64,000 nt of DNA from Candidatus Nitrohelix vancouverensis (GTDB taxonomy: Bacteria > Nitrospinota > Nitrospinia > Nitrospinales > VA-1): positions 1,576,557-1,640,556 of the forward strand of contig CP048620.1 in the NCBI GenBank assembly GCA_015698305.1. Direction: 5' to 3'. The position numbers were made by a program, and so were the translations under genes. The notes under the pieces were generated by a model that did not search any database, had not been told where the DNA came from, and saw only the letters and a list, made by a program, of their open reading frames with translations. Positions 62,053-64,000 of this stretch are shown here, piece by piece (within the stretch, counting starts at the first letter, position 1; each line of letters starts with the position of its first letter).

Positions 62053-64000
62053 TTACATTGTCCGCGGTGTGTCAATTGCGTGTTCTTCCAGTCCATAGAC
62101 CGCGTAGAGAGAACGAACGATGATCATATTATTATGAAATAAGGGAGTGTCCATAACATATGTACCCAGGTCGATTTTCCAAACAACCTCGCCCGTAGCC
62201 GCATTGATTTTCAGTAGCCAGGTTCCAGAGCCAACATAGAGGTGACCATTTTTGTAGGCCGGTTTAGATTTCATCCCGCCATACCCTTTAATTTTCCAGA
62301 GCATTTTTCCGGTTTTCAGGTCCGATGCGGTGATGAATTCATCCCATGAGACGCTATAAACGACGTCGCCCACCACTTCAATTCCGTTGAGAATATTGGT
62401 GTTGGTTTCAATTTTTTGAACCAAGCTCCCATCATTGATATGCAACTGATAGATAGTACCGTCGATATCGCCGTAGATGACGGTTTTATTATGAATGACA
62501 GGGGTGGAATGAGAATGGGTCTTTCCTTGATAGGACCAGATGGATTGTCCTGTACTCTTGTCGACAGCATAGAATTTCCCCTGCCCTACAGTTCCAAGAT
62601 ACAAGGCATGTTCGGACTGTGCAATTCCGCTTACAGAGGGCGCTTCGTTGAATGACCACATGGCTGGAGCCTTTCCGCTCCATTCCTCCTTCTCGCGCTC
62701 AAAAAAATCAAAGTGATACTCCTGTCCCGCCAGGTGGTAACTTCCGTTATTGGGAGCGATGTGGTAAAAACGTTTTTCATCTATCAAAAATTTCGATTGA
62801 ACATAAAATCCGACGGGAGAAAATCCCAATGTGTCCAACGTGTCCAGATTAATGAATCGAATTCGTTTGCGAACATCGTTCGGGGTGTGCTCAACGAGGA
62901 ATAATAGATTGTCTCTAAGTGAAAAATATCCTGTGAAGTTCGGGTTTCCGTGGGAGTGTTCTAATTGTTTGCCCTCCCCGGTTTTAGCGTTTAACACCAT
63001 TAAGACTTCATACGTCGTGAAGACGACATTGTTTTTGTAGCGCAAAAGGTGGCCTTGTTCGCGAGGCATGGTGCCGCTGGGAACCTTGCGCATCCATTTG
63101 ATATTGATGGAGGGCAGGTGCTGATTGTTTTCGAAGATGCGTTTTCCCCGGTCCACGCTGTTCAATTCGCTGGATCTAATGAAGTTTTCATGTGTTGGGT
63201 TGTATCCCTTGCAGGCGATCCAAAACGCAACCATGAGCAAAGCGCCGAATAATACTGTCGAAACCTGGATCCAAAGTGGGTAAGGTTGCGCCCATTCTTG
63301 CAATTCCTTCTGAGGCGCGTTCAGCGACCAACGGTAAAAACGCAGGCAATATTTATAGATTTGAGACAGTCCTAATCCGCAGGAAAGCAGAATTGTTAAG
63401 TAGGCATATGGCGTGTAGCCAATTCCGCTTCCACCCATTCCCACCGCATAAATAGCGAATAAGGATGGGATTAAAAAATAAAGCGCAAATCTTATGTTTG
63501 CAAAAATTGCGAAAGGAAGCAAAATCAGGCCCGCGGTCGTGACAAGAAAAAAATAATTTGTGTAATGCTGAGGGATAACGCTGATGAGGCGAGGATGAAC
63601 GTTTTCACAAGTTCCCGGCAATGCATTTCTTACGAAGTTGAATACATTATTAGGGGTGCGATTTTGCCATGCTTTTAATATTTCATCGGGATGGTCGGAC
63701 GCATATTTAAAAAAGAAATCTCGGGAGTATTTTGCGTTAGATTCATTATTGGGGGCTTCGTAGAATTCGTTAGGGTAGAAATCTTTGGTTAGAAAGTAAC
63801 TTTGTTTGACGACAGACATATCGTCGTACATAAACCCCATTGCATTATCTCTGTAGTCATTGCCAACATGAGTGGAAATGGAAACTGAGAAAAGAGAGGC
63901 TTGGTGCATTTCAAACTTTCCAAAACGATATTGATTGAGCGACATGTACAAGAGCGGCAAGCTCAAGGTGCTTATCAGCAATATCGAGATGGTTTTGAAC
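62053..64000 (-). CDS. Polytopic membrane protein fused to a PQQ-type beta-propeller, N-terminus outside the window
   Basis: The frame is open to the right edge, so only the C-terminal ~648 residues are here. The membrane part matches the neighbour (GFMYDDMSVVKQSYFLTKDF, ILKAWQNRTPNNVFNF, GMGGSGIGYTPYAYLTILLS). The propeller runs from about residue 285, with GKFYAVDKSTGQSIWSYQGK, HSTPVIHNKTVIYGDIDGTI, GEVVWKIDLGTYVMDTPLFH and a final RSLYAVYGLEEHAI. Clearly a paralogue of the 1064-residue protein, 82 bp upstream of it on the same strand. Confidence 0.75.
   Translation of the reverse strand, partial: FKTISILLISTLSLPLLYMSLNQYRFGKFEMHQASLFSVSISTHVGNDYRDNAMGFMYDDMSVVKQSYFLTKDFYPNEFYEAPNNESNAKYSRDFFFKYASDHPDEILKAWQNRTPNNVFNFVRNALPGTCENVHPRLISVIPQHYTNYFFLVTTAGLILLPFAIFANIRFALYFLIPSLFAIYAVGMGGSGIGYTPYAYLTILLSCGLGLSQIYKYCLRFYRWSLNAPQKELQEWAQPYPLWIQVSTVLFGALLMVAFWIACKGYNPTHENFIRSSELNSVDRGKRIFENNQHLPSINIKWMRKVPSGTMPREQGHLLRYKNNVVFTTYEVLMVLNAKTGEGKQLEHSHGNPNFTGYFSLRDNLLFLVEHTPNDVRKRIRFINLDTLDTLGFSPVGFYVQSKFLIDEKRFYHIAPNNGSYHLAGQEYHFDFFEREKEEWSGKAPAMWSFNEAPSVSGIAQSEHALYLGTVGQGKFYAVDKSTGQSIWSYQGKTHSHSTPVIHNKTVIYGDIDGTIYQLHINDGSLVQKIETNTNILNGIEVVGDVVYSVSWDEFITASDLKTGKMLWKIKGYGGMKSKPAYKNGHLYVGSGTWLLKINAATGEVVWKIDLGTYVMDTPLFHNNMIIVRSLYAVYGLEEHAIDTPRTM

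Overview
The window (about 64 kb) is chromosomal DNA from a Gram-negative bacterium: signal peptides, a lytic transglycosylase, periplasmic enzymes, an ABC phosphate importer, proton-pumping transhydrogenase and a surface-polysaccharide locus are all present. Codon choice and GC are moderate and even, except for a visibly AT-richer accessory stretch at about 31.3-35.6 kb. My best guess is a deep-branching marine lineage such as Nitrospinota, but this rests on overall gene flavour and not on any marker gene, so treat it as weak.

Left part (0-31 kb), mostly housekeeping: a truncated FGE-like protein; an aberrant double-domain ThyX-like protein; pntA-pntB; a beta-propeller protein; a cytosolic trypsin-like protease; a pstS-pstC-pstA-pstB operon with overlapping starts; two TPR-type proteins; a TVP38/DedA-type membrane protein; a pentapeptide-repeat protein; a sulfite-oxidase-family molybdoenzyme; an operon of ECF sigma factor, zinc anti-sigma factor and ArsM-like methyltransferase; an operon with a tRNA1(Val)-type methyltransferase, a MiaA joined in frame to a soluble lytic transglycosylase, and a DUF362 protein; an operon of zinc-ribbon protein, NtrB-like kinase, NtrC-like regulator and two M14-type deacylases (the second lacking catalytic residues); and ilvE.

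Middle (31-44 kb), accessory: tRNA-Lys and tRNA-Glu are followed by a small decayed island. A 17-bp perfect direct repeat that starts at the tRNA-Glu 3' end recurs 2 kb further on inside a longer degenerate duplication. Between the copies lies one gene with a HEPN-like C-terminus. Then come two collagen-like secreted proteins of the same architecture (one frameshifted, one with a five-copy 99-bp repeat), a VOC protein, a dicarboxylate symporter, a SnoaL-like protein, a DUF4437 protein, and an HxlR regulator divergent from an alcohol-dehydrogenase-family reductase.

Right part (44-64 kb), surface carbohydrate locus: heptose-7-phosphate kinase (HddA-like), Fcl/ColC-like epimerase-reductase, a thiamine-dependent E1 alpha/beta pair without E2 or E3, a ColD-like 3-dehydratase with His in place of the PLP lysine, an HddC-like guanylyltransferase, a second SDR, a GT2 glycosyltransferase and a B12-type radical SAM enzyme. 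Together these suggest a GDP-linked deoxy- or branched-chain sugar. The locus is flanked by three related polytopic membrane proteins, two of them fused to a PQQ-type beta-propeller. The sugar route with its E1 pair and the membrane/propeller fusions are the most likely places for undescribed biology here.
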